64,000 nucleotides of DNA. It comes from Cololabis saira. Taxonomy: Eukaryota > Chordata > Actinopteri > Beloniformes > Belonidae. The DNA lies in NCBI RefSeq assembly GCF_033807715.1, contig NC_084596.1, positions 41,521,958 through 41,585,957 of the forward strand. The letters are read 5' to 3'. The position numbers and the translations under genes were made by a program. Within the stretch, counting starts at the first letter, position 1; every line of letters begins with the position of its first letter. Shown in pieces: positions 39,933 through 51,251 of the stretch. The notes under the pieces are model-generated. The model was not told the origin of the DNA. It worked only from the letters and a program-made list of their open reading frames with translations, and ran no database searches.

Positions 39933-40600
39933 ATGTAACATACTCGTCTTGTTATCTGCTGCATGATCCGCTGCAAGAGCCTTGCGCCCTGCTGGTGTTC
40001 CTCATGTCGAGGTGGTGGCTGTGTCGGGGTCCTGGTGCTGTGGGGGAGGGAGGTCAGGTGGCAGTGGAATGGCATTTTTTAGTGCCATGTTGTGCAGCAC
40101 AGCACACGACCCGGATGATTTTGCACACCTTTGCAGGGTGGTACAATAGCATGCCCCCCGAGCGATCCAGACACCTCCACCTACATTTGAGGAGGCCGAT
40201 GGCTCGCTCCACAACGGAGCGCTCGCGCGCATGGGTGATGTTGTAGCACACCTCCTCCTCGCTCTGCGGGTTCGTAAATGGGGTGAGGAGCCATCGCCTC
40301 AGGGGGTAGCCACTGTCACCTGAAATGTATAACATGAGAGCATTATGAGTCAGACCTTAGTAGGAATCTCTACAATCATGGTGTACTTACCAAGGAGCCA
40401 GCCATCACGCCCAGCGCCGGCCTGCAGTCTTCTCCCTACACTGCTGTGCGTCAGGATGAATGCGTCATGTGTCGAGCCAGGCCACCGTGCCACTATGTTC
40501 GTCAGAACCATGTTCGTCTCACAAATAACTTGTACATTGATGGTGTGCACATTTTTACGGTTCACATAGACAAATTCATTTTCGGTTGGAGCCCTTATAG

Positions 40601-40801
40601 CAGGGGTGTCAAAAGTCGGTCCTCGAGGGCCGGTGTCCTGCATGTTTTAGTTGTTTCCCTGCATCAACACACCTGATTCTAATTAACGGTCGTCACCACC
40701 TTGTCATCAAAGTCTGGATAGTTCTGTTGATGACCAAGCTCCTTGTATCACGGTTTGATAAAAAAGGGACACATCTAAAACACGCAGGACACCGGCCCCT
40801 G
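40601..40801. mobile_element. hAT MITE in transposase exon 2
   Basis: Termini CAGGGGTGTC and CCGGCCCCTG. Perfect 8-bp duplication CCTTATAG at 40593-40600 and 40802-40809. It belongs with the elements at 56629, 61163, 61620 and 62749 by the shared core CCTGCATGTTTTAG...CACACCTGATTCTAATTA. Confidence 0.93.
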
Positions 40802-41226
40802 CCTTATAGCAATATGAGTGCAGTCAATGGCAACGATCACATTTGGGAAACCTGCCATTGCTGCAAATTGCCTTTTAATGTTTGCCTGTTCACCCACAGT
40901 GTAGGGAAACCCGATGTATCCACTGCTCATTTTTAGAATGCCATCCATTACGGATGGCATTATTGCGCTCAGCGACGGCTGTGATATCCGAGACCTGAAG
41001 ACAGCATTTAGTTATTATAATCGTACCTCAAATGGGGCTTTAGGCAGGACATGTAACATTATTTTTAATCACATACCTGTCGGCTAATTCCCGCTGGTAC
41101 GAGCCGGTTGCCAGGAAACCGAGAGTCGTCAGCACCTGCAGGTGCACCGGGATGGCGCGATTCCGGCGGGTCGGTCTCTCTAAAGCTGGTCCCAATTCAG
41201 CACATAGATCCACTGCTCTTGGGAAT

Positions 41227-41239
41227 CTAAATCGGCTTA
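41227..41239 (+). repeat. LINE target duplication, left
   Basis: CTAAATCGGCTTA, identical to 47278-47290. It is part of the Harbinger transposase coding sequence. Confidence 0.93.
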
Positions 41240-41595
41240 TTTTTTTTTATTTTTTTTTTATTGATCTTTTTATAGGAAACAACATACAATGAAAACATGG
41301 AAATCTGTAGTCAGACACACGCATTATACATTGTCTCCTTTTTTTTTTTTTTTTTTTTTTAAAACACACAAAACCTAACTAAGGAACAGAGTCTCTGTAG
41401 CGTTAAATAATAAATAAACAGATGAGCAAGAAATGATCAAAGGAGGAAAGTAATGTATGAGCAAAAATGCATACAAAAAACAAATGCAGTGGTGAATGTA
41501 GATGCCCATAAGTGATATCCCATTAACTGGAAATAAATAAAACATAAAAAAAAACAAATTAAGGAGATGAAAAGAAAATTAAGGGAGGGGGGGGG

Positions 41596-44500
41596 TCAGT
41601 CAGTGGGTAGAGTCTTCAACGCGGTAAAGTGGTCTATGAAAGATTGCCATTTGCGAACGAATTTAGCTGCGTTGCCTTTTAAAGAGTATCTCACCTTCTC
41701 CAATTTAAGAAAAAACATAACATCACTAAGCCAAATAGAAATAGACAGGGACTTGGGGGATTTCCATAGAAGTAAGATACGACGTCTTGCTAAAAGGGAT
41801 GTGAAAGCCAATACTTCTGACTGTGTGGGGCTGATATGTGAGGAGTCAACAGTGAGTCCGAATATTGCTAAGAGAGGGGCCATAACAACTTTTTTACCTA
41901 GAACTTTAGACATGATCACAGAATAATCACTCCAAAATTTCTGTCACCTAGGACAGGAGAAAAACATATGACTTAAATTGCATGGAGAACCCTGGCATCT
42001 GTCGCATAGGTCTGCAACATTCGGATATATTTCCGATAATCGGGATTTTGATAGGTGGGCTCTATGCAGCACCTTAAATTGAATAAGTTCAAATCTAGCG
42101 CAAGGCGTGCTAGATCGTATGCTACGGATAGCTTTATCCCACAGCTCCCCTGTGAAGTCAAGGCCCAACTCTCGTCCCCAACCCTCCCGAGCTTTATCTA
42201 CAGAATGATCATCAAATGTCATACACAGTGCATATATCTTAGATATCAGAGACTTTTGACTGAGTTTCATTGTTAGAAGATCATCCCACGGTTGGTAAGC
42301 AGGAAGGGAAGGGAAGCATGGAAACAGAGCAGAGGCGCAGTGTCGAAGCTGGAAGTAGCGAAACAAATGGGAGGCAGGCAAATTGAACTTTGACCTCAGA
42401 TCTGAAAATGTGGAAAAGATACCATCCTTATATAGATCCCTGAAGTGCTTAATGCCCCGGTTGTACCAAATCATAAAAGTGGTGTCTATTAGTGATGGAG
42501 GGAACAGATGATTCTTAGTAACAGGTGTATAGATGGATGGAGAAGCAAATTTAAAGTGGCGCCTAAACTGTGACCAAATCTTAAGGGAGGAAAGCACCAC
42601 AGGGCTATTTGTAAACTTAGAGGGATTCAATGGTAAAGAGGAGGAGAGTAGGGCCGTTACAGAGGATGAAGAGAGTGACTGAGCCTCCAATCTGCACCAT
42701 AATAACTCAGGAGACTGAAGCCAATAAATTAGTTTGTGAATATGCGCTGACCAATAGTAAAGCATAAAGTTTGGTAGTGCTAGACCCCCATTAAATTTAA
42801 ATTTTTGGAGAAGCGAATACCTCACTCTGGGTGTCTTACCAGCCCATAAAAAGTTGGAAACAATTTGGTCAAGTGATTTAAAAAAAGATTTTGGTAGAAA
42901 TAAAGGAGTGCATTGGAACAAAAAAAGAAATTTAGGCAATACAGTCATTTTCACTGTGTTAATTCTTCCTATCAGTGACAATGGTAGGGAGTTCCACCTC
43001 TGTAAGTCCGCCTTCACTCGAGTTACCAGTGAGGAAAAATTAGCGGTGAAAAGAGAGGGCAGAGTGCGGGTCACATTAATCCCTAAGTATCTAAAGCCCG
43101 ACGGGCTGAGTTTAAAGGGGATATCAGATTGTTTGAGTTGTAAAGCAGAGGAGTTTATGGGGAAGCATTCACACTTGTGAAGATTGACCTTATAGCCGGA
43201 GAAGGATCCATAATTCTTCAACAGAGATAATATTGGTGCGATGCTGGTTAAAGGGTCAGATACATATAAAAGGAGGTCGTCTGCATAAAGTGACAATTTA
43301 AGTTCCACATTGGACCTAGAGACTCCGCGAAATAGAGGAAGAGTTCTTAAAGCAATTGAAAGTGGTTCGACGGATAGAGCGAATAGCAAAGGGGAGAGAG
43401 GGCAGCCCTGTCTCGTGCCACGTGATAATGTAAAATAAGTGGAGTAGTTGTCATTGGTGTGAATGCTGGCCTGAGGGGAAGTGTAAAGAAGTCTAATCCA
43501 CGATATAAGCCTGTGTTCAAATCCGAATTTATGAAGTGTTGCAAAAAGATAGTTAAATTCGACATGATCAAAAGCTTTCTCAGCATCAATTGCGATAACA
43601 ACTTCAGGGAGTGGAGAAGAATCTTTAGAGAGAATCACATTAAGAAGTGTACGAACATTATAGAAGAGCTGGCGTCCCTTGATGAAACCATTCTGCTCCT
43701 CAGATATGATGCTAGGAAGGATCTTATCAAGACGAATTGCTAGTGCTTTGGCTAAAATTTTGACATCTACATTCAGTAAGGACAAGGGCCTATAAGAAGT
43801 GCATGATTCAGGGTCCTTGTCCTTCTTCAAAAGGAGGGCAATAGACGCCTGCATTAAAGAGGGAGGCAATGAGCCATGATCAAGGGACTCATTGTACATT
43901 GAAAGTAAAAGGGGGGCTAATTTGTCTTTGAATTTTTTGAAAAACTCAGCTCCGAACCCATCGGGACCAGGGGCCTTGTTGCTTTGCATAGCTTCAATGG
44001 CGGCGGCAATTTCTTGCAAGCTGAAAGGAGCATCGAGGCCATTAGCCACATCCAAATTAATAGTAGGGACAGTGATATTATCAAGAAAGGAGGTCATTTC
44101 TGCTGTGTCAAGTGGAGATTCTGACTCATAGAGAGAGGAGTAGTATGATTTAAAAATTGTGTTGATGGCGATTGGATCGGTGGTAAGTGTGCCATTAGAA
44201 TCTCTAATGCTGGGAATCAGTCTCGACGTTGCTTGCCTTTTTAATTGGTGAGCCAATAACCTGCTTGGTTTATCGCCGTGTTCATAATAGTTGGCATGAG
44301 CGCGTAATAGGAGCCGTTCAGAATCAGCTGTCGCTATAAGATCGAATTTTGACTGCAAATCAAGCCGTTGTTTCAGTAAACTCGGACTCGGGTTAACTGA
44401 GTTTAGTCTGTCTGTGTCCTGAATTTTAGATGTGAGCTCCTGTAATTTAGCCCTGCGGATTTTACTGGCGTATGCTGAATAAGAAATAATCTGTCCTCGC

Positions 44501-45417
44501 AAATATGCTTTGAGTGATTCCCATACTAGCGAAAAACTGGTAGAATTTGTTTTGTTTAATGCAATGAAATCATCTATTGAAGCAGATATAGAGACATTAA
44601 ATGCATCGTCGGATAAAAGCAATGGATTAAACCTCCAGGGAGAAGAAAAACGGGGGCGCTCAGACCATGTTATATTCAAAGTTAGAGGGGCGTGATCCGA
44701 AATAACAATTGGGTGGTATACGACAGAAGTAACTTTGGGGAGAAGAGAGCCATCAACAAAAAAATAGTCAATACGTGAATATGACTGATGTACTTGTGAA
44801 AAAAAAGAGAATTCCTTATCTCCAGGATGTGAGACCCTCCACGGATCAACAAGCCCGTTCTTGACTGTAAAATCGGTAATAGATTTTGACATAGAGGATT
44901 GAGTCAAAGTACGAGGATTCGAACGGTCCAAAGAAGGATTAATAACACAATTCAGATCACCGCCCAGTATTGTAATATGCGTATTTAAGAAAGGGAGGTT
45001 GCCAAACAGCCTATCCGTAAAATTGGGGTCATCAAAATTAGGGGCATATATATTCACCAACAATACAGGGTTACAGTATAGAGTGCCCGCAACAATAAGA
45101 TATCTACCATTCTTATCGGATATTGTCCTGGAGACGGAGAAATTGACTCTTTTGTTGATCAAAATTGCTACTCCTCTAGACCTAGAATCAAAATTTGAAT
45201 GAAAAATATCACCCACCCAAGCTCGTTTGAGTCTGAAATGATCTTTATTTCGCAAATGAGTTTCCTGAAGGAAAGCTATGTCAGTGTCCAAGCGTTTCAA
45301 ATGTGAAAAAATCTTTGATCGCTTAATTGGATTATTCACACCTTTCACATTCCAGCTAGTGAACGTAATGTTTGATCCAGTATCAGGCTTGCGCAGATTA
45401 CGATCGTTCATAGGCAT
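41596..45417 (-). pseudogene. L1/Tx1 ORF2p: endonuclease and reverse transcriptase, one in-frame TGA
   Basis: From the ATG at 45415-45417 the frame is open for 1157 codons. AP endonuclease: FTSWNVKGVNNPIKR, LQETHLRN, LGGDLNCV, SRIDYFFVD, ISDHAPLTL. Reverse transcriptase: KAPGPDGFGAEFFKKF, IAIDAEKAFDHVEF, GTRQGCPLSPLLF, YADDLLLYV. Then a C-terminal zinc-binding stretch (CDRCQGSPCNLSHMFFSC). A TGA at 41944-41946 stops it there, yet the same frame continues (FWSDYSVIMSKVLGKK, LAFTSLLARRRILLLWK) to 41596, where related copies keep going. A C-to-T change in a CGA codon would explain the stop. Everything N-terminal to it seems intact. Confidence 0.92.
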
Positions 45418-45498
45418 TCTCTGAGAGAAAATAAGACCGACTCACCCACCACCAGAGGAGATATAAGGAAAAGAGGTAAAAGGGAAAACCAAAACAAA

Positions 45499-45555
<57 letters not shown>

Positions 45556-46185
45556 CCTACAGAGACAAAAAGCCAACATCCCATAACCCCCGCCCACCCA
45601 CCCAGCGCACATTAGATGATCCCATCCCCAAACGATGGAAACAGCCGTGCTGGCTTCAAAGGAAGCCATTCTCGAAAAGAGATGCTTTCGACTATAAAGC
45701 TAAATACAAAAACAAAAACAAAATTAGCTCCTGCAGAGTTAAAACCTTAAAAAAAAAAAAAAATAAAATATGAGGCATATGAAACCATCAATCTAAGCCA
45801 TTCTGACGATCGCTGTCTTGTCAGGGTAACAACAAACGTAAATTAGGGAGATCTTTGGCCTATAGAACAATAATATATACATATATGCACTCACACACCC
45901 ACACAGACACGCACACACATGCACACAATTTAAGCAAAGACAGGGGTGCGTGCATATTTTCTTATCAAGGCATCATACCAGAGAAATGATTAGGCCATCA
46001 ATTTAAAACAGTGTTGTTCCCATTGATAGTTAGAAGAGAAAAGAAAAAAAAAATTTATAAATAAAAAATAAAAAATAAAAAATAAAAAATTACGACATAA
46101 AGTCCCATTTTCTGAATTGACTCAGTCACTCACCCCGGGCCAGAGTCCCGCACGGACATCAAGCTGGATAAGTCGTCCCAGAAAA

Positions 46186-47118
46186 CTAGCTGGTAGTCAC
46201 TTTTTTTATTTTCCTGATGAATGCCAGGGCTTCATCTGGCGACGTGAAGTCACGTTGCTGGCCGTCATGGGTTACACGCAGCCGGGCGGGGTACAGCAAT
46301 CCATACCGGACTCCTTCAATCTCCCGCAGCTGACGGCGCACGTCATTAAAGGCAGCGCGCGCCCGCGCTGTCTTGGCTGTGTGGTCCGGGAACACGGAGA
46401 TGCTCATACCCCGGACTTTGATCTGCTGCCGCTCTCTCGCCTTTCTCAGGATGTCAGCGCAGTCGGTGTAATAATGGAGCCTTGCCACTATTGCGCGGGG
46501 CCGCTCCCCGGGCTTCGGTCTCGGCATGAGGGTGCGGTGGGCTCTGTCAACCACCGGCTCTGCGTCGAGGGAGAAGGCTTCCGCCAATAGCCTGGAAACA
46601 CCGGCTGCAGATGAAGAGTCAGGATCCTCCTCCGGGACGCCAATAATCCGTACGTTCTGCCGACGAGACCTTGACTCCAAATCCTCGCATCTGTCCTCCA
46701 GCCTCACATATTCTTTCGACAAGTGATCCACTTTTTTCTGGAGAGCAACGATGTCGTCTGAGCAGCTTGAGACGGACAGCTCCATCCCAGCGACCGTGGT
46801 CGCGAGACCCGCGACGTCCGCCTTCATGGAGGAAATACTGCCAGAAAGATCGGCTTTAAGAGAAAGCAGCTCGGACTTAATGGACGTTAAATTATCGGTA
46901 AGTGCTGCCTGAAGCTCTGACCGAAATATAGCTGCAACATCATTGCGGAGAGCGGAGAGGAGTTCGGTTTTAAGCCGGCTGAACTCCGCAGCTGGAACCT
47001 GCGCAGCGCAGGTGCTCTCCGGAGGAGGGGAAACACCGCGGGGCGAGGAGACAGCATGAGCAGCAGGCCGCGGGTTAGCTGGAGGGTTATTCCCCGCTTT
47101 GAAGGACTTTGGAGGCAT
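46186..47118 (-). CDS. L1/Tx1 ORF1p: RNA-binding coiled-coil protein
   Basis: 310 residues from the ATG at 47116-47118 (MPPKSFKAG); the open frame further upstream has no ATG. A disordered proline-rich head is followed by a long coiled coil (about 50-150, with SLKADLSGSISSMKADVAGL and DDIVALQKKVDHLSKEY). Then come an RRM-like domain (RSRRQNVRIIGVPE, DRAHRTLMPRPKPG, PRAIVARLHYY) and a C-terminal domain (FPDHTAKTARARAAF, LLYPARLRVTHDG). This is the Transposase_22/L1 ORF1p plan: a trimeric nucleic-acid chaperone that coats LINE RNA. No defect was seen. ORF2 starts 769 bases further on. Confidence 0.9.
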   Translation of the reverse strand: MPPKSFKAGNNPPANPRPAAHAVSSPRGVSPPPESTCAAQVPAAEFSRLKTELLSALRNDVAAIFRSELQAALTDNLTSIKSELLSLKADLSGSISSMKADVAGLATTVAGMELSVSSCSDDIVALQKKVDHLSKEYVRLEDRCEDLESRSRRQNVRIIGVPEEDPDSSSAAGVSRLLAEAFSLDAEPVVDRAHRTLMPRPKPGERPRAIVARLHYYTDCADILRKARERQQIKVRGMSISVFPDHTAKTARARAAFNDVRRQLREIEGVRYGLLYPARLRVTHDGQQRDFTSPDEALAFIRKIKKVTTS

Positions 47119-47277
47119 TTCCGTGGTAAGTTGTCGAAGTAACCGCGTTGAAAATAATTTAGTTAAAACCAAAGCCGTGGGAGTGATGCAAAAAGTGCCT
47201 ATAAATGTTGAATTAAAATTAACTCTGCAGGAGCTCCGCTAATCACGTCTCACCCCATGTACAGCTAAGCCGGAAGC

Positions 47278-47290
47278 CTAAATCGGCTTA
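47278..47290 (+). repeat. LINE target duplication, right
   Basis: CTAAATCGGCTTA, identical to 41227-41239. Confidence 0.93.
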
Positions 47291-49102
47291 TTAACCAGTC
47301 ATCATCATGGGCCAGGAAATCTGCATGATCTCTGAACTGTCTCTCCATCCTGATCCAACCATTTCCGTGGTCCTCGAGTAGTGCCAGCGCATACATTGTG
47401 CAGCATTACGTACGGCTGTCACCGTGCATTTTATATTCTTACACAGCAATTAGACTGATTGTCACGATTGATCATTAGATGATTAGACCGCTGCTATTAA
47501 CCACTCATTTGAGGATGGGAGTTTGATATATGTACATCCTGCAAATGCCTGCGTAATGGCTTACTCGTGGAACACATGGATCTATGATGGTGCCGGCTTG
47601 GGTGTAAATGGATGTGTAAGTCTGATATGTGATGACATTGACTATGTTTACATGCAGTCCACATTCGTGTTATTGCCAATCTTCGCGTTTTAAAGTGGTT
47701 GTTGAGTGCACGTGGACGCAGTCACTGGGAGTATGACATGTATCTGGCTGCATTTCACCACCTCACAGCCTGCGTCGCCAGTTCCCCATGTCTTAAGTAG
47801 ATTCTTACGGGAGGGTGAGGGTTGCCGTAGGGATCCGCAGATTTTTCGGTTAGTTTTTTCTTTTTAGATCCGAGGCTTTGCGTAGATGGTGGCTTCCGCA
47901 ACTTTCAGGCGCTTTTTCTGCGCAAGCAAGCTTTATAGATGAGGCCCCTGGTCTGCTGAAAAGTGTGACAAGCACAGACTTTTGTGTGAGTCTGATTATT
48001 TTTAATAATTTGCTCAGCACGGTTCATGTCGCTCACAAGGGGGCAGACACAACATTATCTAAAGCCGCAAGTGTCCTGGAAACGATGATTAAAACTTTTG
48101 GAAACATAAGAAACAACAGCCAAACTTGGGATGGCATATGGATCGAAATAGAAGCATTCTGCAAGTCTTCCTGCACGCAAGCGCCCCGTCAAACTGCCCG
48201 CTGCACTGGCACATAGCGTTGTCACGACGAGCACTCTCGGCCAAAGAGAGTGCATAGAAAGCAGCACAGCAACCACCCAAACCATGAAACAGAAATGGGC
48301 CCGTCAGCTATTCTATCCTGCTTTGGAAACACTTCTGGGCGAGTGTCGAAGTAGATTTTTCCCCACAGTCAATGGCCATTTCAAAAAGTGTTGATGCTGT
48401 ATTCAAGTGTGATTTTGAGGTGCAGAGAACCTGATCAGCCAGTATGCAAATTTGATCAAAATCAACCCAAGACTCGCACGGACTGAATTGACAATGGTAT
48501 CAATGCAAAACAATAAAGGATCGATTGAGGACATCCGAAGTGTACTAATGTCTGGACATTACCCTAATTATGAGAAACTTTTCGTCTGGCACTGTGCATA
48601 CCTGTCGGCACAGCAACATGCGAATGCTCATTCTCAGCCATGAAACGGATCAGAACCTGGCTGAGAATTACTATGCTCCAGGAGAGACAAATCTTAGCCT
48701 GCTTCACATCGAAAGTGATGTCACTGAGAAAATCAACCCAGAGGACATTGTTGACGCCTATGATGCGAAGACGAAACGTTGCATATTGCTTCATTAAAGG
48801 TAAGACAAATATGTGTTTATATGCCTTACTGAACAAATGACTTTGGCTCGCTGTAATAGCTCAGTGGGTGGCATGCATATATATGTATCAATTGAGAACC
48901 ATGGACAGCGCCCTGTGTGCCCTGTTTGTTAGTGCGCGCAGTATAGGTAGGCCTACTTATTTTATGTCATGATGAGTCGATTCAATTCATCCTGGTGACT
49001 GGCGCGATGTCGCTGTACTGCAGATATTGGTCAAATTATGCTCAAATCATTGTTACGCAACTGTTTTGGGTGAAAAAAAAACTCAAAATTTTGAGCGAAA
49101 AT

Positions 49103-49140
49103 TTTGAGGATTCCTCCCTATTTTGAGGATTCCTCCCTAT
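49103..49140 (+). repeat. 17-bp direct duplication near the hAT right end
   Basis: ATTTTGAGGATTCCTCCCTA occurs twice in tandem, within the 3' non-coding end of the hAT element. Confidence 0.8.
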
Positions 49141-49316
49141 ATATAGCTTCACCAAATATTTCAGTCACCTGCCGCCTATGGTAGTGGTGTCCCAATTACT
49201 CTTTTTCATACAGGGGTAGTGGGCTTAAAGATGGGTAGGGGGTATGAATCTAGCCCTTCAGAGCGAGGGATTTCAGATGCTGACTTGCCGACGGAAGGCC
49301 AGAGAAAATTTCCCAG

Positions 49317-49730
49317 AATTGTCATGATTACGGTTTGTTGAGGACCCAAACGCAGGAGAGCAGGAGGCAGGAGTTCCAAAAACCAGGTGAACACATGGTC
49401 AAGGTTCCGGGGGCCGTCCTCGGGACCGGGCACACCGGTGAGACAGTTCGGGGGGGTCCCCCTCGAGGCCGGATCGACCGGCGAGACTGTTCGGGGGGGT
49501 CGCCCTCGGGGCCGGGCGGACTGGCGAGACAGTTCGGGGGGGTCGCCCTCGGGACGTGGCAGGCAGGTCAAGAGGTCGGTCTCGGGGCGTAGCAGGCGGA
49601 TCCGGGGGTCGGTCTCAGGGCGTAGCAGGCGGGTCGGGGGGTCGGTCTCGGGGCGTAGCAGGCGGGTCAGGGGGTCAGTCCTGGGACGTAGCAGGCGGGT
49701 CAGGGGGTCGGACCCCGTTGCCCAGGGTGA
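49317..49730 (-). mobile_element. Remnant of an LTR element with GC-rich internal repeats
   Basis: On the minus strand an LTR-like end (TTGGGTCCTCAACAAACCGT, then ATCATGACA) leads into a frame that starts at that ATG, as in the 29349 element. Then come tandem 42-bp and 33-bp units with the phrases RPRGRPP and [10 protein letters not shown], also found near the end of the 29681-31888 ORF (RPRGRPPELSR). 3' and RT parts are missing. It joins LINE sequence abruptly near 49731. Confidence 0.6.
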
Positions 49731-50575
49731 GAGGCGGCGAGCTGGTGTGGGCTTGTTTATAGCCCCTCAGCTCAGTCGCCATGTGTTGGAGTTTACCCCG
49801 GTGAACGAGAGGGTCGCTTCCCTGCGCCTTCGGGTCGGGAAAAGGTCTCTCACTGTTGTTTGTGCCTACGGGCCAAACAGCAGTGCGGAGTACCTGGCCT
49901 TCTTGGAGTACCTGGGAGGGGTACTTGATGGTGCTCCAACTGGGGACTCCATTGTTCTACTGGGGGACTTCAGCGCTCACAGGGGCAATGACAGTGATAC
50001 CTGGAGAGACGTGATTGGGAGGAACGGCCTCCCCGATCTGAACCCGAATGGTGCTTTGTTGTTGGACTTCTGTGCTGTCCATAACAAACACCATGTTCAA
50101 GAATAAGGGTGTCCATCAGTGCACGTGACACCAGGGCTGCCTGGGTCTGCTTCCATTGTCGACGGCAGCTCAAAGTTGTGGACGCAAGGCCTCCGGTGCC
50201 TGTCGTGGCGGCAATCCTAGTGGTGGACACCGGAAGTAAAGGATGCCGTCAGACTGAAGGAGTCCTACCGGGCTATGTTGGCCTGTGGGACTCCTGACGC
50301 AGTAGATAGGTACCGGCAGGCCAGGCGAGCCGCAGCTCGGGCAGTCCTTGAGGCAAAAACTGGGGTCTGGGAGGAGTTCGGTGAGGCCATGGAGGAAGAC
50401 TTTCAGTCGGCCTCGAGGAGATTCTGGCGGAAGGGAGAAGCAGTACTATGCCAGCACCATTTACGGTGCGGGTGGAGAGCTGTTGACCTCGACTGGGGAC
50501 ATCGTCGGACGGTGGAACGAATACTTCGAGGATCTCCTCAACCCGACTGACATGCCTCCATTGAGGAAGGTGAGA
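49731..50575 (+). pseudogene. LINE endonuclease/RT 5' fragment with deletions
   Basis: Endonuclease parts read [57 protein letters not shown] and [13 protein letters not shown] up to about 50100. Then in other frames come YRQARRAAARAVLEAK and the linker GELLTSTGDIVGRWNEYFED before the RT. About 400 codons between them are lost or scrambled and the RT palm is absent. It ends where the foldback half element begins. Clade uncertain. Confidence 0.75.
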
Positions 50576-50775
50576 GTGTGGACATTTCAACTTTATTCAC
50601 GAAATTTTGACTTTTTTCTCAACATTTTGACTTTTTTCTCGAAATTGTACTTCAACATTAATCTCGACATTTCAACTTTTTTCTCGAAATTGACTTTTTT
50701 TCTTGAAGTGCTTAATGAAAAAAAAATCTTCCTGCTCTAAAATATTTGTATTTTTCTCCTGCCTGGCCCTAATAC
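50576..50775. mobile_element. Foldback element, right half
   Basis: CATTTCAACTTTATTCACGA units, then CTCCTGCCTGGCCCTAATAC, matching the right end at 9723, including the following ACTCTT. Confidence 0.65.
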
Positions 50776-50978
50776 TCTTCCGTAGAATACAGACAAAATA
50801 ATGACACTAAGTTTTTAACTAACATAATCAAAAATGTTTCATTTTCAACGTCCTTCTCAACAACAGGACATTTCCAACGCCCTGTTAACAACTTTATTCA
50901 TTATGGAAACATCAACGCCCGCAGGACCCTCCACCCTCTCTCTCTCTCTCTCTCTCTGTTTATGTAAGATGTAGGTAG

Positions 50979-51113
50979 GGTTGCCAACTCCCTGAAAAAT
51001 AAATAAGGGACACTTCATCTGCAGGGCCGGCCAACCCGATTGCCTTCACCCTTCCTGGCGTGGTGAATTTTTTAGCCCCTTTTTTTTGTGAGTGAAACAA
51101 TTTTTTAACTCGA
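50979..51113. mobile_element. hAT-type element, left end only
   Basis: TAGGGTTGCCAACTCCCTGA and 110 more bases match the left part of 10323-10958. The right end is missing. Confidence 0.75.
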
Positions 51114-51251
51114 CTTTTTTCTCTAAGTGCACAATCAAAAAAAAATCTACGAGTGGGGGGTCCTCCTCCTCCCTGGAAGCTGAAAAGCAACAGAAGGATG
51201 AGAGATTGAGGAGGGACCATCATGAAGAAAGCTGCCTGGTACCACTGATAG

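Larger units (their letters stand above)
41240..47277 (-). mobile_element. Full-length L1/Tx1-type LINE
   Basis: The minus-strand element of 6038 bp ends at its 3' side in AATAAAAAAAAAATAAAAAA (seen as T-runs from 41240). A 13-bp target duplication flanks it. It has a 5' region, ORF1, a 770-bp spacer rich in simple repeats ((TA)n at 45508-45552, CA-rich at 45895, AAAAAT at 46055-46090), ORF2 and a 3' UTR. It is inserted in exon 1 of the Harbinger transposase. Confidence 0.93.
40002..47396 (-). pseudogene. Harbinger transposase (HARBI1-like), three exons, interrupted twice
   Basis: Exon 1 starts at the ATG 47394-47396 (FRDHADFLAHDDDWLISRFR) and resumes after the LINE at 41239-41077 (FPRAVDLCAELGPAL, LTTLGFLATGSYQRELADR). 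Intron 40995-41076. Exon 2, 40994-40391, has PSVMDGILKM and VIVAIDCTHIAIR (first catalytic Asp), is cut by the MITE at 40601, then VYVNRKNVHTINVQVI and WPGSTHDAFI. Intron 40320-40390. Exon 3, 40319-40002, has GDSGYPLRRWLLTPF (second Asp), ERSVVERAIGLLKCRW (Glu) and an extra base near 40108 that shifts the frame before LHNMALKNAIPLP. The DDE triad is intact, but the gene is dead through two insertions and one frameshift. Confidence 0.9.
38287..47947 (-). mobile_element. Harbinger (PIF) DNA transposon with nested insertions
   Basis: The termini GGGCCTCATTTA and, inverted, GGGCCTCATCTA are flanked by a 3-bp CTG duplication. The element carries two convergent genes: a MYB/SANT-like gene (+) at 39158-39932 and a HARBI1-type transposase (-) at 40002-47396. 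It has been invaded by an L1/Tx1 LINE (41240-47277), a hAT MITE (40601-40801) and a palindromic MITE (38955-39045). Without these it is about 3.3 kb. Confidence 0.9.
36914..48797 (+). pseudogene. hAT transposase (ZMYM1/TTF-type), multiply broken
   Basis: The first piece (36914-37759) starts at ATG and has a TTF-like zinc finger (YCFPC-type CFPCRHF, WRNVLSKLQKHTDCASHQ) and the DUF4371-like block (KNREYATTVVEMLLYFGKQ, FYTVLVDEA). The TGTGTG run near 37743 appears two bases short, shifting the frame. The second piece (37746-38283) has AQGYDGAAVMSGHVNGVQ and HCMAHKLNLVLVDA, the catalytic core. The Harbinger insertion then splits the gene at CTG. From 47951 the frame resumes (LLKSVTSTDFCVSL), shifts again near 48180-48205, and finishes with the C-terminal dimerisation region (CECSFSAMKRIRTWLRITML) to 48797. 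Non-functional. Confidence 0.88.
36562..49180 (+). mobile_element. hAT DNA transposon, inactive, with 9.7-kb insertion
   Basis: The ends CAGGGGCGGC and GCCGCCTATG are imperfect inverted repeats, flanked by the perfect 8-bp duplication GTAGTGGT. Without the Harbinger element (38287-47947) it is about 2.95 kb, a normal size for a hAT transposon. One transposase gene lies on the plus strand, in several broken pieces. Confidence 0.9.

Noticed and set aside
49387..50106. A 239-codon plus ORF joining glycine/arginine repeats to an endonuclease-like domain
   Set aside because: The first part is the antisense of an LTR-element repeat and the second a LINE fragment; the fusion is accidental.
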